From contig CAUJHV010000056.1 in the NCBI GenBank assembly GCA_963205115.1, positions 97,049 to 161,048 of the forward strand: 64,000 nucleotides of DNA, written 5' to 3'. The position numbers and the translations under genes are program-made. Source of the stretch: Pseudomonadota bacterium (lineage in GTDB: Bacteria; Pseudomonadota; Gammaproteobacteria; Burkholderiales; Burkholderiaceae_C). This document shows positions 26,128-34,494 of this stretch, piece by piece; positions within the stretch are counted from its first letter, which is position 1; every line of letters begins with the position of its first letter. The notes under the pieces were generated by a model, which made no database searches, was not told where the DNA came from, and saw only the letters and a program-made list of their open reading frames with translations.

Positions 26128-27618
26128 ATGGACAGCTTCAATACGCTCCTGCAAGGCTTTGCCCAGTTGCAGAGCCTGCCGGTGATGGCCTCGCTGCTGG
26201 CCGGCGCGATTCTGGGCATCGTCGTGGGCGTGCTGCCGGGCGTGGGTCCGGGCGTGACCATCGCGGTGCTGCTGCCCTTCACCTACGGCATGACGCCGAT
26301 GGCCGGCTTGTCGCTGCTGCTGGGTGTGTATGCCGGGGCGTTCTACGGCGGTGCGGTCACGTCCATCCTGATCCGCACGCCCGGCGAGGCCTCGTCGATC
26401 ATGACCATGTTCGACGGCTGGCCGATGGCCCGCCGCGGCCAGGCGCACCGGGCGCTGTCGCTGGCCTTCATGTCGGCCTTTGTCGGCGGCATCGTGAGTG
26501 CGCTGGTGCTGGCTTTTGCGGCCAAGCCGATGTCGCAGCTGGCCGCGCGCTTCGGCGCGCCCGAGGCGGTGATGGCCATCGTGCTGGCCGCCTTGTGCGT
26601 GGGCCGCGCCTACCAGCGCCAGTTCCTGGTGGCGGTGGCGATGATGGCGCTGGGCTTCTTCCTGGGCACGGTGGGCATCGACCCGAATTCGAACGAGCAG
26701 CGCTACACGTTCGGTTGGGCGCCGCTGTTGTCGGGCGTGCCGCTGGTGCCGGTGGCGGTGGGGCTGTTCGGTATCGCCCAGGCGCTGGTGATGGTGAGCT
26801 CGCCGCGCATCGAGGTGGACCGCAGCCTGATCGGTCAGGCGGGTCTGTCGGCGCGCGCGTTTCTCGAACCCTTCCGCTACCCGCGCACGCTGCTCAAGGG
26901 CGTGTCGCTCGGCGTGGCCATCGGCGTGCTGCCGGCCGTGGGTGCGGCGCTGTCGACCTCGCTGGCGTACTTCTGGGCCAAGCGCGGCGCCAAGGACCCC
27001 ACGCCCTTCGGCCAGGGCAACCCCGAGGGCATCGTGGCGGCGGAGTCGGCCAACAACAGCAATTCCGGCGGCGCGATGATCACCGTGCTGACGCTGGGCA
27101 TTCCGGGCGATGCGATCACGGCCATCATCATGGGCGTCTTCGTCGTGCACGGCATCGTGCCCGGCCCTGCGCTGCTGACCGAGCGGCCCGACATCGTCAG
27201 CGGCGTCTTCGCCGCGCTGCTGGTGCTGAACGTGCTGATCCTGCTGCTGCTGGTGTTGGGCGTCAGAGGTCTGGCGCGCCTGGCTTATGTGGACGCCCGT
27301 TTGCTGGGCCTGGGCATCCTGGCCCTGGGTTTCGTGGGCGCGTATTCGGCCGCCAATTCGATGGGCTATGTGTGGATCGCGGCGGTCTTCGGCGTCTTCG
27401 GGCTGGCCTGCGCGCGGCTGGCCATCCCGACCATCCCGCTGATCCTGGGCATGGTCATGGGCGATACGCTGGAGGCCTCGCTGCGCCAGGCGCTGGGCCG
27501 CAGCGACGGCTCGTTCATGCCCTTCATCGAGCGGCCGATGTCGGCGTCGATGCTGGCGGTGGCGGCGCTGATCCTGCTGTGGCCGTTGCTGCAACGTTTT
27601 CGGAGCACCACGCCATGA
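26128..27618 (+). CDS. tctA: Tripartite tricarboxylate transporter large permease (TctA)
   Basis: 496-residue polytopic permease with about 12 helices. Family landmarks: GIVVGVLPGVGPGVTIAVLLP near the N-terminus, YAGAFYGGAVTSILIRTPGEASS, and a second-half repeat ESANNSNSGGAMITVLTLGIPGD. It forms the transport path that works with the TctC receptor and TctB. Its stop codon overlaps the start of the amidase gene by 4 nt (ATGA), tying transport to amide hydrolysis in one operon. Confidence 0.93.
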   Translation: MDSFNTLLQGFAQLQSLPVMASLLAGAILGIVVGVLPGVGPGVTIAVLLPFTYGMTPMAGLSLLLGVYAGAFYGGAVTSILIRTPGEASSIMTMFDGWPMARRGQAHRALSLAFMSAFVGGIVSALVLAFAAKPMSQLAARFGAPEAVMAIVLAALCVGRAYQRQFLVAVAMMALGFFLGTVGIDPNSNEQRYTFGWAPLLSGVPLVPVAVGLFGIAQALVMVSSPRIEVDRSLIGQAGLSARAFLEPFRYPRTLLKGVSLGVAIGVLPAVGAALSTSLAYFWAKRGAKDPTPFGQGNPEGIVAAESANNSNSGGAMITVLTLGIPGDAITAIIMGVFVVHGIVPGPALLTERPDIVSGVFAALLVLNVLILLLLVLGVRGLARLAYVDARLLGLGILALGFVGAYSAANSMGYVWIAAVFGVFGLACARLAIPTIPLILGMVMGDTLEASLRQALGRSDGSFMPFIERPMSASMLAVAALILLWPLLQRFRSTTP

Positions 27619-29078
27619 TCGACTGCCAGGCCAGCATCACCGACATGGGCGCGGCGCTTCGCCGCCGCGACTGCAGCGCGCGCGAGCTGCTTCAGGCGCA
27701 CATCGCACGCATCGAACGCCTGGACGGCCCGGTGAACGCCATCGTCGTGCGCCGTTTCGAGGCGGCGCTGGACGAGGCCGATGCCGCCGACGCCCGCCTG
27801 GCCCGCGGCGAGGGCGGCGTGTTGGAGGGCATCCCGGTCACCATCAAGGAAGCGATCAACGTCACCGGCTTGCCGACCACGGTGGGCGATCCGGCCTACT
27901 CCGGCTTCGTGTCCGCGCACGACGCCCCCAGCGTGCGCCGCCTGCGGGCCGCCGGCGCCATCGTCATCGGCAAGACCAACGTGCCCCCGGAGATGGCCGA
28001 CTGGCAGGCCGCCAACCCGATCTACGGCCGCACGAACAACCCCTGGGACCTGTCGCGCACCTGCGGGGGCTCCAGCGGCGGCGGCGCGGCGGTCGCGGCC
28101 GGTTTCTCTGCACTCGACCTGGGCAGCGACATCGGTGGCTCGGTGCGCGTGCCGGCGGCCTTCTGCGGCGTCTACGGTCTGCGCGGCAGCGAGACGCTGA
28201 TCCCGCGCAGCGGCCAGTACCCGATCCCGCCGACGCCGAACTGGGGCGCCGTGCTGGGGGCGCAGGGGCCGATCGCCCGCACGGCCGAAGACATCGAGAC
28301 CGCGCTGCAGGTGATGAAGGGCCCGGACGTCGGCGAGGACGTGGCCTGGCGGCTGGAGCTGCCGCCGCCGCGCTGCGCCAGCCTGCGCGGTGCGCGCATC
28401 GCCGTGCTGCAGCCGCCCGCGTGGGCGCCCGTGCACGAGGACCTGCAGCAGGCGCAGGAGCGCGTCATCCGGGCGCTCGTCGCGGCCGGCGCGCATGTGG
28501 CCGTGGCGCAGCCCGAGGGCTTTGGCGACTGGCGCGAGCACATGCGTCTGTACCTGCGGCTGCTGCACTACATGATGAGCCCGCGCTGGACCCCCGAGGC
28601 ACGCGCCCTGCGCGTGGCCGAACTGCGGCGGGCCGATGACGAGTTTGCCGACGCGCAGGTGGACGGCCTCACCTGCACCGGCGCCCAGCTCTTCCTGTGG
28701 CACCTGGAACGCGAGCGGGTGCGCGCCGCCTGGCGCGCCTTCTTTGGCGACTGGGACGCGATGCTGTGCCCGGCCTTCCACACGCCGGCCTTCGAGCACC
28801 TCGCCTTCGACGGGCCGGCCCTCGGCGCCGCGGCCACGCACCAGCGCGTGACGGTGGCCGGGCATGACCTGCCCTACCTGCGCGGGATCTACTTCCCGCA
28901 CGTGTCCACCCTGGCCGGGCAGCCGGCGCTGGCCTGCCCAGCCGGCGTGTCGCCGCAGGGCCTGCCGCTGGCCGTGCAGCTGATCGGCCCCTACCTGGAA
29001 GACCTGACGCTCACGGCGCTGGCCGGCGCCCTGGCGCGCGAAATCGGCGGCGCCACGCGGCCGCCCGGCTTCGCCTGA
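27615..29078 (+). CDS. Amidase signature family enzyme
   Basis: 487-residue amidase. The Ser-cisSer-Lys triad is visible: Lys in PVTIKEAINVTG at about 77, Ser in CGGSSGGGAAVAAG at about 155, and Ser in LGSDIGGSVRVPA at about 175. Members hydrolyse amides of many kinds, from fatty acid amides to oligomeric nylon units; substrate is not readable. The ATG at 27615 overlaps the TctA stop, which fixes the start. It is the last gene of the transaminase-TctCBA operon; the next gene has its own possible promoter. Confidence 0.92.
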   Translation: MIDCQASITDMGAALRRRDCSARELLQAHIARIERLDGPVNAIVVRRFEAALDEADAADARLARGEGGVLEGIPVTIKEAINVTGLPTTVGDPAYSGFVSAHDAPSVRRLRAAGAIVIGKTNVPPEMADWQAANPIYGRTNNPWDLSRTCGGSSGGGAAVAAGFSALDLGSDIGGSVRVPAAFCGVYGLRGSETLIPRSGQYPIPPTPNWGAVLGAQGPIARTAEDIETALQVMKGPDVGEDVAWRLELPPPRCASLRGARIAVLQPPAWAPVHEDLQQAQERVIRALVAAGAHVAVAQPEGFGDWREHMRLYLRLLHYMMSPRWTPEARALRVAELRRADDEFADAQVDGLTCTGAQLFLWHLERERVRAAWRAFFGDWDAMLCPAFHTPAFEHLAFDGPALGAAATHQRVTVAGHDLPYLRGIYFPHVSTLAGQPALACPAGVSPQGLPLAVQLIGPYLEDLTLTALAGALAREIGGATRPPGFA

Positions 29079-29133
29079 CCCATCGCTTGGGTCGCCGCCC
29101 ACCCCACCGCCGCACGGGGCGGGAAGCGGTCGA

Positions 29134-29139
29134 TACGAT
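29134..29139 (+). promoter_or_regulatory. Possible -10 element for the GarD-like gene
   Basis: TACGAT in the 121-nt gap after the amidase gene would start a transcript near 29146, giving a leader of about 54 nt. No convincing -35. Confidence 0.25.
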
Positions 29140-29199
29140 GCCGGCTTGGGCCGGTCGCCGTCCACCCCGGGCGGCGGCCCCGCCGAACAGGACGCCGAC

Positions 29200-30795
29200 A
29201 TGACCGACACCGCCACCACGCCCGGGACTGCGCCTCGGCCGATCCTCATCCGCATGGACCCGCGCGACAACGTCGCCATCGTCGCCAACGATGGTGGACT
29301 GCCCGCGGGCACGGTGCTGCCCGATGGCCTGGTGCTGGTCGATCGCGTGCCGCAGGGCCACAAGGTGGCGCTGGCCGACCTGGCCGCGGGCGAGGCCGTG
29401 CGCCGCTACGACGTGGTCATCGGCCGCACCACGCAGGCCCTGCCGCGTGGCAGCTGGGTGCACGAGCGGCTGCTGCAGATGCCGGCTGCCGCGTCGCTGG
29501 AGGGCCTGCCGATGGCCACCGCGGCGCGGCCCGCACTGCCGCCGCTGGAGGGCCATACCTTCGAGGGCTACCGCAATGCCGACGGCTCGGTGGGCACGCG
29601 CAACCTGCTGGCCATCACCACCACCGTGCAGTGCGTGGCCGGCGTGGTGGAACATGCGGTGGAGCGCATCCGGCGCGAGCTGCTGCCGCGCTACCCCAAC
29701 GTGGACGGTGTCGTGGGCCTGGAACACGGCTACGGCTGTGGCGTGGCCATCGACGCACCGGACGCCGTGGTGCCCATCCGCACGCTGCGCAACATCAGCG
29801 CGAACCCCAACTTCGGAAACGAGGTGATGGTGGTGAGCCTGGGCTGCGAGAAGCTGCAGCCCGAACGCCTGCTGCCGCCAGGATCGATCCCGATCGGCGG
29901 GCCGTCAGATGCCGGCGCGCCGCTGGACGTGGTGTGCCTGCAGGACGCCGCGCACGTGGGTTTCCAGTCGATGGTGGACCACATCGTCGCGCGCGCCGAC
30001 AGCCACCTGCAGCGGCTGGATGCGCGCCGGCGCGAGACCGTACCCGCCAGCGCGCTGGTGGTGGGCGTGCAGTGCGGCGGCAGCGATGCCTTCAGCGGTG
30101 TCACCGCCAACCCGGCCGTGGGTTTCTGCACCGACCTGCTGGTGCGCGCCGGCGCCACCGTGATGTTCTCCGAGACCACCGAGGTGCGCGACGGCATCGC
30201 GCAGCTCACCGCGCGCGCCGCCACGCCGGCCATCGCGCAGGCCCTGATCGACGAGATGGCCTGGTACGACGCCTACCTCGGCAAGGGGCAGGTGGACCGC
30301 AGCGCCAACACCACGCCGGGCAACAAGGCCGGGGGCCTGTCGAACATCGTCGAGAAGGCCATGGGTTCGATCGTCAAGAGCGGCAGCGCCTTGATCGGCG
30401 GCGTGCTGTCGCCGGGACAGAGCCTGCGCGACCGCGGCATCTCCAACGGTCTGGTCTATGCGGCCACACCGGCCAGCGACTTCATCTGCGGCACGCTGCA
30501 GCTGGCCGCCGGCATGAACCTGCACGTCTTCACCACCGGCCGCGGCACGCCCTACGGCCTGGCCGAGGTACCGGTGATCAAGGTGGCCACGCGCACGGAC
30601 CTGGCGCGGCGCTGGCACGACCTGATGGATGTGAATGCCGGGCGCATCGCCGATGGCCAGGCCAGCATCGAAGAGGTCGGCTGGGAGCTGTTCCACCTGA
30701 TGCTGGACGTGGCCAGCGGCCGCCGCAAGACCTGGGCGGAGTACTGGAAGCTGCACAACGCGCTGGTGCTGTTCAATCCGGCGCCGGTGACGTGA
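29200..30795 (+). CDS. garD: Galactarate dehydratase-like protein (UxaA/GarD family)
   Basis: Sugar-acid dehydratase of 531 residues. The N-terminal SAF domain (about 15-100) is followed by the UxaA/GarD catalytic part, with VDGVVGLEHGYGCGVA, VGVQCGGSDAFSG and TTPGNKAGGLSNIVEKAMG as family landmarks. GarD removes water from galactarate to give 5-keto-4-deoxy-glucarate. The start ATG at 29200 gives MTDTATTPGTAP; upstream in-frame codons are proline/glycine-rich and unlikely. No aldolase or reductase of the galactarate pathway is adjacent, so another aldarate or altronate-like acid is possible. Its 3' end overlaps the convergent response regulator gene by 23 nt. Confidence 0.85.
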   Translation: MTDTATTPGTAPRPILIRMDPRDNVAIVANDGGLPAGTVLPDGLVLVDRVPQGHKVALADLAAGEAVRRYDVVIGRTTQALPRGSWVHERLLQMPAAASLEGLPMATAARPALPPLEGHTFEGYRNADGSVGTRNLLAITTTVQCVAGVVEHAVERIRRELLPRYPNVDGVVGLEHGYGCGVAIDAPDAVVPIRTLRNISANPNFGNEVMVVSLGCEKLQPERLLPPGSIPIGGPSDAGAPLDVVCLQDAAHVGFQSMVDHIVARADSHLQRLDARRRETVPASALVVGVQCGGSDAFSGVTANPAVGFCTDLLVRAGATVMFSETTEVRDGIAQLTARAATPAIAQALIDEMAWYDAYLGKGQVDRSANTTPGNKAGGLSNIVEKAMGSIVKSGSALIGGVLSPGQSLRDRGISNGLVYAATPASDFICGTLQLAAGMNLHVFTTGRGTPYGLAEVPVIKVATRTDLARRWHDLMDVNAGRIADGQASIEEVGWELFHLMLDVASGRRKTWAEYWKLHNALVLFNPAPVT

Positions 30796-31513
30796 GTGGA
30801 GGTGGGAACGCGGCGGCCGGCAGGTCCAGGCGGTAGCCCACGCCGTACACGCTGGCGATGGCATCGGGCCCCGGCAGGCTCGCCTGCAGCTTGCGGCGCA
30901 GGTTCTTCACATGGCTGTCCACGGCGCGGTCGCTGACGTCGCGGAAATCGACGTGAATGGCGTCCAGCAGCTGCGCGCGGGAGAACACGCGACCCGGCGG
31001 CTGCAACAGCGTGCGCAGCAGCCGCCATTCGATCGGCGTGAGCGGCAGCGCCTGGCCGCGCCACCAGGCGCGCTGGCCGGCGTCGTCCAGGGTGAAGCCG
31101 CCCACCTCCAGGCCGGGCACGGCAGCCATGCCCGGCAGCCGCCCCTGCGAGCGCCGCAGCAGCGCACGCACGCGGGCCACGACCTCGCGCGGGCTGTAGG
31201 GTTTGCAGAGGTAGTCGTCGGCACCGATCTCCAGGCCGACGATGCGGTCGATCTCGTCGGCGCGCGCCGTCAGCATCAGGATGGGCACGGCCGAGTCGCG
31301 GCGGATCTCGCGGCACACCTCGATGCCGTCCAGGCCCGGCAGGTTCAGGTCCAGCAGCACGGCTGCCGGCGCCTCGGCGGCGAAGGCCCGCAACGCGGCG
31401 GGGCCGTCCATTGCCACACGGGGTTCGTAGCCGGCGGCGCGCAGGTAGTCGCACAGCAGCGCGGCCAGCTTGTCCTCGTCTTCCACCACCAGCACGCGCC
31501 GGGCGTCCGTCAT
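30773..31513 (-). CDS. OmpR/BaeR-like response regulator
   Basis: 246-residue two-component regulator. The receiver domain has acidic residues in VLVVEDEDKLAALL, phosphorylation Asp in LLDLNLPGLDGIE (about 55), and the switch Thr and Lys in LMLTARAD and DDYLCKPYSPRE. The C-terminal winged helix (about 150-235) contains LTPIEWRLLRTLL and SHVKNLRRKL. The start ATG at 31513 overlaps the stop of the kinase gene (ATGA). The pair diverges from a di-haem peroxidase lipoprotein gene, a possible target. Resembles BaeR, the envelope-stress regulator, in pattern. Confidence 0.9.
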   Translation of the reverse strand: MTDARRVLVVEDEDKLAALLCDYLRAAGYEPRVAMDGPAALRAFAAEAPAAVLLDLNLPGLDGIEVCREIRRDSAVPILMLTARADEIDRIVGLEIGADDYLCKPYSPREVVARVRALLRRSQGRLPGMAAVPGLEVGGFTLDDAGQRAWWRGQALPLTPIEWRLLRTLLQPPGRVFSRAQLLDAIHVDFRDVSDRAVDSHVKNLRRKLQASLPGPDAIASVYGVGYRLDLPAAAFPPPLTSPAPD

Positions 31514-32976
31514 GCGCTGCCCTCCGGGCGCAGGGGCAGCGTGACCACCACGCGCAGACCGCCCAGCGCCGAAGCGCCGGCCTCGATGTGCCCGCCATGG
31601 CTGCGCGCGATGGCGCGGCAGATGCTCATTCCCAGGCCGCTGCCGCCCAGGCGGCGGCTGCGCGAGGCGTCCGCGCGATACAGCGGCTCGAACAGGCGCG
31701 CATGGTCTGCGGCCGGCACACCGGGCGCGCTGTCGTCGATGCACACCACGGCCTGGCCCGGGCCGCCGGGCCGCAGTTGCAGCGCGATGCGGCCCGGCGC
31801 GTCGGTGTAGCGCAGGCTGTTCTCCAGCAGGTTGGCCAGCAGCTGGCCGATGCGCTGGGTGTCCCACAGCGCCAGCGGCGGGGCACCCGCGTCGTCCAGC
31901 GCCAGCTGCAGGCCCGAGGCCTGCGCGCGGGGCTGCACCCGTGTCATCGCATCGCGCAGCAGGGCGGACGGTTGCACGGCCGCAAAGCTGCAGGGCAGGG
32001 CGCGCAGGTCGGACAGCGCCAGCTGATGGAAGTCCTCCACCAGCCGTGTCACCCGCGTCACTTCCTCCTGCAGCGACACCATGGCCGCATCCGTGCGCGG
32101 GCGCACGCCGTCCACCAGGGCTTCCACCTCGCCCCGCAACACGGCCAGCGGCGTGCGCATCTCGTGGGACAGCTCGGCCATCCAGCGCCGGCGGCTGGCC
32201 TCCAGCTGCTGCAGGGATTCGGCCATGGCGTTGATGTCGTGCGCCAGATCGGTCAGTTCGTCGTTGCCGTGCGGCGCCAGCCGCATGTCGAACGCGCCCT
32301 GCGCCACGCGACGCGCGGCCTGCTGCACCTCGCGCACGGGGCGCAGCCAGCGCCGGCCCGCCCATACCGCGCCAGCGACTGCCAGCAGCGTCAGCAGCAG
32401 CGCCGTCATCACGATGCCGCGGTACTGGCGCGCCAGGAAGGCCGCGTCCACGTCCGCCGCCGCAAAGGGCACACGCGCCAGCTGCGCCCGCGCCACGGTG
32501 CGGCCGGCCACGACGATGGGCCGCTCGGCCGAGAGGTCCTGCGGCGCGAGCGGGCGCCCCGCCAGGGGCAGGCCCGCGGCGTCCACGACGCTCAGCCGCT
32601 CCGGCGTGCGCAAGGCCCCCGGCGGTGGCCGGCCGCCCGGGCCTGGGCGTGGCGGCGGCCCGTCCGGCCGGCCGGCGCCGGGGCGTGGCGGCGAACCATC
32701 TGACGGCGCCACGGCATCGAACAAGGGCCGCAGGGAGCCCGGCGGTCCCGACAAGGCCGCCAGGCCGCGCTCGGCCACGGCCACCGCGGCCACCTCGGCA
32801 AAACGGTCCAGCCAGTGTTCGTCCTGGGCGCGCAGATAGTCGCTGAATCCCGTGCGCAGGTTCCAGGCCACCGCGGCGCCCAGCACCGTCACGGCCAGCA
32901 AGACCGCACCCACCAGCAGCAAGACCAGCTGGTGGACGAGCGACAGCCGCAGACGAGGCGATGGGGCTAGGGGCAT
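31510..32976 (-). CDS. BaeS-like sensor histidine kinase
   Basis: 488-residue membrane kinase. Two transmembrane helices (about 14-38 and 190-210) enclose a periplasmic sensor of about 150 residues that contains an unusually Pro/Gly/Arg-rich stretch (about residues 95-125). It continues with HAMP, HisKA with LSHEMRTPLAVLRGEVEAL, the N box LLENSLRYTD, and HATPase_c with GGSGLGMSICRAI. The start ATG at 32976 gives a normal cytoplasmic N-terminus. Coupled to the response regulator by an ATGA overlap. The signal sensed is unknown. Confidence 0.9.
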   Translation of the reverse strand: MPLAPSPRLRLSLVHQLVLLLVGAVLLAVTVLGAAVAWNLRTGFSDYLRAQDEHWLDRFAEVAAVAVAERGLAALSGPPGSLRPLFDAVAPSDGSPPRPGAGRPDGPPPRPGPGGRPPPGALRTPERLSVVDAAGLPLAGRPLAPQDLSAERPIVVAGRTVARAQLARVPFAAADVDAAFLARQYRGIVMTALLLTLLAVAGAVWAGRRWLRPVREVQQAARRVAQGAFDMRLAPHGNDELTDLAHDINAMAESLQQLEASRRRWMAELSHEMRTPLAVLRGEVEALVDGVRPRTDAAMVSLQEEVTRVTRLVEDFHQLALSDLRALPCSFAAVQPSALLRDAMTRVQPRAQASGLQLALDDAGAPPLALWDTQRIGQLLANLLENSLRYTDAPGRIALQLRPGGPGQAVVCIDDSAPGVPAADHARLFEPLYRADASRSRRLGGSGLGMSICRAIARSHGGHIEAGASALGGLRVVVTLPLRPEGSA

Positions 32977-33098
32977 GACGCGGCGATCGTAGCCGTGGGC
33001 TTGCCGCCGATTGCGGAGGCCGCCTCCACAGTGTCTCCATGCTGGCTGCGCGATCGGGCGGCATCGTGGCGCCATCACAGCAGCCTCGGGATCCCTTC

Positions 33099-34385
33099 AT
33101 GACGCCCCATCGACGTACCTGCACCCGCCATCGCGATCGCGCCTCCACGGCCCTGGCTGCCCTGGGTCTGCTGGCCGCCTTGCTGTCCGCCTGCGGCGGA
33201 GGCAGCGCGGCCGACACGACGGCCGCCACCACCATGGCTGCGACCACGGCAGCGACCACGGCAGCGACCACCGCCGACACGACCGCCCCCGGCAGCGCCG
33301 CCACCGCGACCGAAGCCGCGCGAGTGGCCGCGGGCGACTTGCTGTTCCACGACACGCGCCTGTCGGCGGCCGGCAACCTGGCCTGCGCCAGCTGCCATGT
33401 GCAGGCCCGCGGTCATGCCGACGCGGATGGCGTGTTCCTGCCGCTGGGCGGCCCGGCGCTGGATCAGCAAGGTCTTCGGAGTTCGCCCACGCTCGACTAC
33501 CTGGGCGACAACCGCGCCTTCGCGTTCGACAACCAGGGCCGCCCCTCCGGAGGCTTCACCTGGGACGGCCGTGCCGACAGCCGCGCCGCGCAGACCCTGG
33601 GCCCGCTGCTGGCCGCCAACGAGATGGCCCATGCCAGCAGCGCGGCCGTCGTGGCCCGGGTGCGCACGCTGCCCTACTTCGCGCAGCTGTTGTCGGCCTC
33701 TGCGCTGGACACCGCTGCCAGCGACGCGCAGGTGTTGCAGGCCCTGCAACAGGCCCTGCAGTCCTACCAGGCGGGGGACCCGGACTACCAGGCCTTCACC
33801 AGCAAGTTCGATGCGGTGCAGGACGGGCGCGCCAGCTTCACGGCGCAGGAGTCACGCGGGCTGAACATCTTCAACAGCCCGCAACAAGGCAACTGCGCCA
33901 GTTGCCACACCAGCACGCCGCCGCCCGGGCAGACACGCGCGCTGTTCACCAACTTTGGATACTTTGCGCTGGGCGTTCCGCGTAACCGCAGCGCCGCCAC
34001 GGCAGACCCGGCATTCTTCGACATGGGGCTGTGCGGCCCGGTGCGCACGGACCTGGCCCACCGCACGGACCTGTGCGGCAAGTTCAAGGTGCCCACGCTG
34101 CGCAACGTGGCGCTGACCGCGCCCTACTTCCACAACGGCGCAGTGACGACGCTGCAGGACGCGGTGTCGTTTTATGCCACGCGGGACATCGACCCCGCAC
34201 GCTGGTATCCGGTGGCCGACGGCGTGGTCGACAAGTTCAATGACCTGCCGGTGGCCTATCGCGGCAACGTCGACCAGCAGCCGCCGTTCGGCCTGCAGCC
34301 CGGCCAGCCGCCGCGGCTGAGCGCGCAGGACGTGCAGGACCTGGCGGCCTTCCTGCGCACGCTCACCGATGGCTTCGTGCCTTGA
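33099..34385 (+). CDS. Di-haem cytochrome c peroxidase-like lipoprotein
   Basis: 428-residue periplasmic protein of the CcpA/MauG family. Two c-haem motifs are seen: CASCH at about residue 94 (NLACASCHVQ) and CASCH at about 264 (GNCASCHTS). A KFKVPTLRNVALTAPYFHNG stretch near the C-terminus is typical. The N-terminus has a signal sequence ending in LLSACGGG, a lipobox, followed by a Thr/Ala-rich linker (about 34-65) encoded by short tandem repeats. Such proteins reduce hydrogen peroxide or oxidise protein or small substrates. Start ATG at 33099. It diverges from the BaeSR-like pair across 122 nt, so that pair may regulate it. Confidence 0.88.
   Translation: MTPHRRTCTRHRDRASTALAALGLLAALLSACGGGSAADTTAATTMAATTAATTAATTADTTAPGSAATATEAARVAAGDLLFHDTRLSAAGNLACASCHVQARGHADADGVFLPLGGPALDQQGLRSSPTLDYLGDNRAFAFDNQGRPSGGFTWDGRADSRAAQTLGPLLAANEMAHASSAAVVARVRTLPYFAQLLSASALDTAASDAQVLQALQQALQSYQAGDPDYQAFTSKFDAVQDGRASFTAQESRGLNIFNSPQQGNCASCHTSTPPPGQTRALFTNFGYFALGVPRNRSAATADPAFFDMGLCGPVRTDLAHRTDLCGKFKVPTLRNVALTAPYFHNGAVTTLQDAVSFYATRDIDPARWYPVADGVVDKFNDLPVAYRGNVDQQPPFGLQPGQPPRLSAQDVQDLAAFLRTLTDGFVP
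33237..33272 (+). repeat. Three 12-bp tandem repeats inside the peroxidase lipoprotein linker
   Basis: Units GCTGCGACCACG, GCAGCGACCACG and GCAGCGACCACC, each coding Ala-Ala-Thr-Thr. They extend the flexible linker after the lipobox and would allow in-frame length change by slippage. Confidence 0.6.
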
Positions 34386-34394
34386 CGCGTGTTC

Positions 34395-34475
34395 TGCTGC
34401 CACGTCTGCCGCTCCACCGCATGCGCGGACGGGCAGCGGCTCGCCCAGTTGCCAGCAAGCGCAGACGTGGCGGCA
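34395..34475. repeat. 15-bp inverted repeat between convergent genes
   Basis: TGCTGCCACGTCTGC (34395-34409) and GCAGACGTGGCGGCA (34461-34475) pair at 14 of 15 positions (the odd pair is a G-U in one RNA strand), with a 51-nt loop. It fills most of the 109-nt space between the ends of the peroxidase and LysR genes. It could end transcription from both sides; neither side has a T-run. Confidence 0.5.
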
Positions 34476-34494
34476 CCACGCACCGGGCGTGCCT

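Noticed and set aside
25645..27594. 649-codon minus-strand frame opposite TctB/TctA
   Set aside because: His/Gln/Arg-rich shadow of hydrophobic codons in the permease genes.
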